Part shown: in pieces, positions 61,541 through 64,000 of the stretch
How the letters are laid out: every line of letters begins with the position of its first letter
Position numbering within the stretch: the stretch's first letter is position 1
Origin: Pseudomonas brassicacearum
Lineage (GTDB): Bacteria; Pseudomonadota; Gammaproteobacteria; Pseudomonadales; Pseudomonadaceae
Direction: 5' to 3'
Length of the DNA stretch: 64,000 nucleotides
Assembly (NCBI RefSeq): GCF_009601685.2
Contig: NZ_CP045701.2
Location: forward strand, 372,001-436,000
Program-made: the position numbers and the translations under genes
Notes under the pieces: model-generated
The model's input: the letters and a program-made list of their open reading frames with translations, nothing else
What the model was told of the DNA's origin: nothing
Database searches by the model: none

Positions 61541-61948
61541 TCAGGCCTTAACTTGCGCCAGAGCCTGGGATGCGGCCACATAATCGGCCTGGAACTGCTC
61601 GCTTTCCACCCAATCCAGCGCGGTCTGCTCATCGACACCAGTGGTCAGGCGGCGATATTCGATCAGGGCCGTAATGATGAAGTCAGTGGCTTCTTCCTCA
61701 CCTTCCTGCTCCAGCACCAACTCCAGCAGTGGATGCCCCAGGAAGACCGTGCACATGGCCTGTTGGCTGATCTTTTCGGCAGCGCCCATGAGTCGGAACA
61801 TGTCCGATAGGTCCACGGTTTCCAGGTCGATGCGCTCGTCGTTCGGGTCGAGGAAGTCGTTCGGTGCAGCAGCACGCTTAGTACGGTTCTGCTTGGCTTT
61901 CGCCTTGGCGCGCTGGCTGCGCTTGTGCTGTTTGTTCGCCGATGACAT
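61541..61948 (-). CDS. conserved hypothetical protein with basic N-terminus (paralogue of 57252-57698)
   Basis: 135 residues. Basic head NKQHKRSQRAKAKAKQNRTKR and an acidic helical body (DLETVDLSDMFRLMGAAEKI). Its head nearly repeats that of the 148-residue protein 4 kb to the left. Function unknown. Confidence 0.65.
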   Translation of the reverse strand: MSSANKQHKRSQRAKAKAKQNRTKRAAAPNDFLDPNDERIDLETVDLSDMFRLMGAAEKISQQAMCTVFLGHPLLELVLEQEGEEEATDFIITALIEYRRLTTGVDEQTALDWVESEQFQADYVAASQALAQVKA

Positions 61949-62009
61949 GGTCGGATTCCTGATGGATAAGGCTATCTATCCTACAGCTTCAGCGGGAGTG
62001 CTTCGAATC

Positions 62010-62339
62010 TCAATCGACTATGAAGAGCGTAGCCCCCGATGAAGTGGAGGATCGATGGGGCTCGGCCTGGTCGGCTACCTGATAGCTCATGCCGGGCTTG
62101 AGCAAAAATTGCCGGCCATCTTCGAGTTCAGTATTGAGCTCGCCTTTGAGGCAAAACAGGATGTGGCCCTTGGTGCACCAATGGTCGGCCAGGTACCCGG
62201 GCGTATATTCCACCATCCGCACGCGAATGTTCCCGAACTGTTGGGTGCGCCAATAAGCGGTTCCGGTGACGCCTTTGTGCTCGGTGGGTTCGATGGTTGA
62301 CCAGTCGGTGGTGCCAAAGGGGATGCCGGTGATGTCCAT
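62010..62339 (-). CDS. DHCW-motif cupin-fold protein
   Basis: 109 residues. Single cupin barrel: ADHWCTKGHILFCLKGELNTEL carries the metal His and the DHxC-type motif, and LLKPGMSYQVADQAEPHRSS closes the second cupin motif. Small stand-alone cupins of this kind have no assigned reaction. It is followed on the other side by a terminator and tRNA-Phe. Confidence 0.85.
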   Translation of the reverse strand: MDITGIPFGTTDWSTIEPTEHKGVTGTAYWRTQQFGNIRVRMVEYTPGYLADHWCTKGHILFCLKGELNTELEDGRQFLLKPGMSYQVADQAEPHRSSTSSGATLFIVD

Positions 62340-62416
62340 GTCGACTCGCTTGCTAGAGGGGAGCGCAAGAATGTAGCCGAGTCGATAAGGCGGAGGAAGA
62401 AAATCCCGGGCAATAA

Positions 62417-62446
62417 AAAACCCCGATCAATTTCTTGATCGGGGTT
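62417..62446 (-). terminator. intrinsic terminator after tRNA-Phe
   Basis: 12-bp stem AACCCCGATCAA/TTGATCGGGGTT with a 4-nt loop, A-run on the left (U-run on the minus strand). It terminates the tRNA-Phe transcript. Confidence 0.8.
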
Positions 62447-62455
62447 TTCGGTATT

Positions 62456-62531
62456 TGGTGCCCAGAGACGGAATCGAACCGCCGACACGGGGATTTTCAA
62501 TCCCCTGCTCTACCGACTGAGCTATCTGGGC
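62456..62531 (-). tRNA. tRNA-Phe (anticodon GAA)
   Basis: 76 nt including CCA. The acceptor stem GCCCAGA pairs with TCTGGGC. The anticodon arm GGGGATTGAAAATCCCC gives GAA; the T arm has GGTTCGATTC. Terminator directly downstream. Confidence 0.96.
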
Positions 62532-62633
62532 AACGGGGCGCATTAAACGGGTTTTTCAGGGGGGCGTCAAGCACGTTTTCAAAAAATATTTAATTATTAC
62601 CGTCGCTTACGATCCGCCCCCGCGCTGAACAGC

Positions 62634-62906
62634 TTATTCGGACGGCGGTACGTAGCCTTCGGCCTTGGCGTAATCTTCGCCGGAAAAGTACTTGTCCATC
62701 TCGCCCTGAAGGTATTTGCGATCTTCGGCGTTCATCATGTTCAGGCGTTTTTCGTTGATCAGCAGGGTCTGGTGTTTCTGCCAGTCGGCCCAGGCCTTGG
62801 CCGAGACGTGGTCGTAGATGTCCTGGCCCTTGGCGCCCGGGAACGGTGCACGTTCCAGGCCTTCGAGTTCTTCTTTGTACTTGCGGCACATGATGGTGCG
62901 GGTCAT
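62634..62906 (-). CDS. yggX: Fe(2+)-trafficking / oxidative-damage protection protein YggX
   Basis: 90 residues, full family length. [24 protein letters not shown] is the family N-terminus with Cys7; the helical body ends in EGYVPP. It handles labile iron and protects Fe-S enzymes. It overlaps mutY by 4 nt, a pairing also found in enterobacteria; MutY carries a 4Fe-4S cluster. Confidence 0.96.
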   Translation of the reverse strand: MTRTIMCRKYKEELEGLERAPFPGAKGQDIYDHVSAKAWADWQKHQTLLINEKRLNMMNAEDRKYLQGEMDKYFSGEDYAKAEGYVPPSE

Positions 62907-63970
62907 TGCAACTCTCCTGCGTTCATTACGGCGGCCGCGCGTTCGAGCAAGGTTTTGACCGGGGCGGCAAGGCCCAGGCGCGGCGGGGTGGCGAGGTTAT
63001 ACCAGAGCCAGTCGGCCTCGGCCACGTGATGGCCGGTTTCCCGGACCCGGACCAGCCAGGGTTCGATCGCCAACTGGAAGTGGCTGAAGGTGTGCACCAG
63101 GCTTGGCATTTCCTGTTGGCTGCCCAATTCCAGCGAGTGTTGCAGGGCCAGGTGTTGCAGGTCGTCGAGGTCGTCGAGTTCCGGCAGGCTCCACAGACCG
63201 CCCCACAGCCCCGTGGAAGGGCGACGGTAAAGCAGGATTGCGCCTTCGTGGTTGGCCAGCATCGGCATCAAGGTGCGCTTTTTGGGCACTTCCTTGCGAG
63301 GCTTGGGAATCGGGTAGCGGGTTTCCAGGCCCAGCATGTGCGCCTCGCAACCGTTTTTCAGCGGGCAGAGCAGGCAGCTGGGTTTGCTGCGGGTGCAGAG
63401 TGTGGCGCCCAGGTCCATCATTGCCTGGGTGTAGGCGTTGACGCGGTCCTGGGGCGTGAAGCGCTCGGCGGTGGCCCACAGCTGTTTGGCGACCTTGGGT
63501 TCGCCCGGGTAACCTTCCTGGGCGGTGAAGCGCGCCAGCACCCGCTTGACGTTGCCATCGAGAATCGGCGCCCGCAGGCCCATGCTGATGCTGGCGATGG
63601 CGCCGGCGGTGGACAGGCCGATCCCCGGCAACTCGGTGAGTTTTTCCACGTCCCGGGGAAATTCGCCGCCGTACTGTTCAACGACGATTTTCGCGGTTTT
63701 CTGCAAGTTGCGCGCGCGGGTGTAATAGCCCAGCCCGGTCCACAGGTGCAGCACTTCGTCCTCCGGCGCGGCGGCCAGGGCTTGAACGGTGGGCAGCGAG
63801 GCCATGAACCGGTCGAAGTAGTTGAGCACGGTGCTGACCTGGGTCTGCTGCAACATGATTTCCGAGACCCACACCCGATAGGGTGAGATGGCTTGTTGCC
63901 AGGGCAAATCGTGGCGCCCGTGGCGGTCGAACCAGTCCAGGACAGCGGTGGAAAACTGCTCGGCTCTCAT
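62903..63970 (-). CDS. mutY: A/G-specific adenine glycosylase MutY
   Basis: 355 residues. Catalytic Glu in [13 protein letters not shown] near 37, helix-hairpin-helix [15 protein letters not shown] near 113-127 with catalytic Asp in [13 protein letters not shown]. The 4Fe-4S ligands are spaced C-x6-C-x2-C-x5-C ([17 protein letters not shown]). The C-terminal Nudix-like domain recognises 8-oxoG. It removes A opposite 8-oxoguanine. Confidence 0.97.
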   Translation of the reverse strand: MRAEQFSTAVLDWFDRHGRHDLPWQQAISPYRVWVSEIMLQQTQVSTVLNYFDRFMASLPTVQALAAAPEDEVLHLWTGLGYYTRARNLQKTAKIVVEQYGGEFPRDVEKLTELPGIGLSTAGAIASISMGLRAPILDGNVKRVLARFTAQEGYPGEPKVAKQLWATAERFTPQDRVNAYTQAMMDLGATLCTRSKPSCLLCPLKNGCEAHMLGLETRYPIPKPRKEVPKKRTLMPMLANHEGAILLYRRPSTGLWGGLWSLPELDDLDDLQHLALQHSLELGSQQEMPSLVHTFSHFQLAIEPWLVRVRETGHHVAEADWLWYNLATPPRLGLAAPVKTLLERAAAVMNAGELQ

Positions 63971-64000
63971 CGCTTGAACAGCCCCTTGAGCGCGTCTTTG
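63967..64000 (-). CDS. 3' end of AsmA-family protein gene (rest outside window)
   Basis: Only ten codons and the stop are visible, reading [10 protein letters not shown]. AsmA homologues of Pseudomonas end this way and precede mutY, so the call rests mainly on context. The stop overlaps the mutY ATG. Confidence 0.6.
   Translation of the reverse strand, partial: KDALKGLFKR

Overview
The window is GC-rich chromosomal DNA of a Pseudomonas, most likely of the P. fluorescens group. The signs are REP/REPIN palindromes of the kind common in that group, an OprD-family porin, DUF3077, bphOP phytochrome genes, and a backbone order (mutY-yggX, tRNA-Phe, amino-acid ABC transporter, tRNA-Thr, rmlBACD, dctBD, cysQ-nudE-yrfG, LysM protein, fdhD-ydeP, 3-hydroxyacyl-CoA dehydrogenase). 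As I remember it, this order follows the P. aeruginosa PAO1 region around PA5147-PA5188. No search could be run.

Layout. 1-11.6 kb: backbone metabolism. It holds a RecQ-like helicase 3' end, a 3-hydroxyacyl-CoA dehydrogenase with a thioesterase, a glycine-zipper protein, ydeP-fdhD with a LysR gene, a BON-LysM protein, yrfG, nudE-cysQ and a thioesterase. 11.6-18.3 kb: the dctBD two-component pair and the rfbBACD dTDP-rhamnose operon. 18.5-25.7 kb: a 970-residue kinase/aminotransferase-fold fusion, agmatine deiminase, a DsbA-like oxidoreductase and an OprD-type porin. 25.8-31.7 kb: a DUF4123 adaptor, a 1566-residue Rhs toxin with an HNH-type nuclease tip, and its immunity gene. 32.2-35.2 kb: a 2-oxoglutarate dioxygenase-GNAT-AzlC-AzlD operon converging on a LysR gene. 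35.7-37.5 kb: RelB/YafQ and Xre/RES toxin-antitoxin pairs. 37.6-40.4 kb: a chemoreceptor and small genes.

40.5-49.9 kb is a genomic island in the 3' end of tRNA-Thr. It is bounded by 67-68 bp near-identical direct repeats, and its integrase is broken by an internal out-of-frame deletion. Its cargo is almost all defence-like: (i) an adenosine deaminase-HAM1-SIR2 operon with the composition of the Kongming (KomABC) dITP-signalling anti-phage system; (ii) a HigB-like toxin, a HigA-ImmA/IrrE fusion and a P4 Beta-family protein in one operon, with a promoter lying between two operator palindromes; (iii) an Abi_2/AbiF-type HEPN protein with a -10/-35 promoter and a terminator-bounded leader RNA just upstream, plus a small membrane protein.

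50-64 kb returns to backbone: an FkbM methyltransferase, a METTL25-like methyltransferase, a HisPJQM-type ABC transporter, VapBC, bphO-bphP, a shortened DUF1016/YhcG nuclease, a DHCW cupin, tRNA-Phe, yggX, mutY and the 3' end of an asmA-like gene. The best candidates for new biology are the island modules (especially HigB-HigA/ImmA-Beta and the Abi leader RNA), the dioxygenase-exporter operon, and a short candidate sRNA carrying an AAnAAnAA Hfq/Crc motif upstream of the porin.
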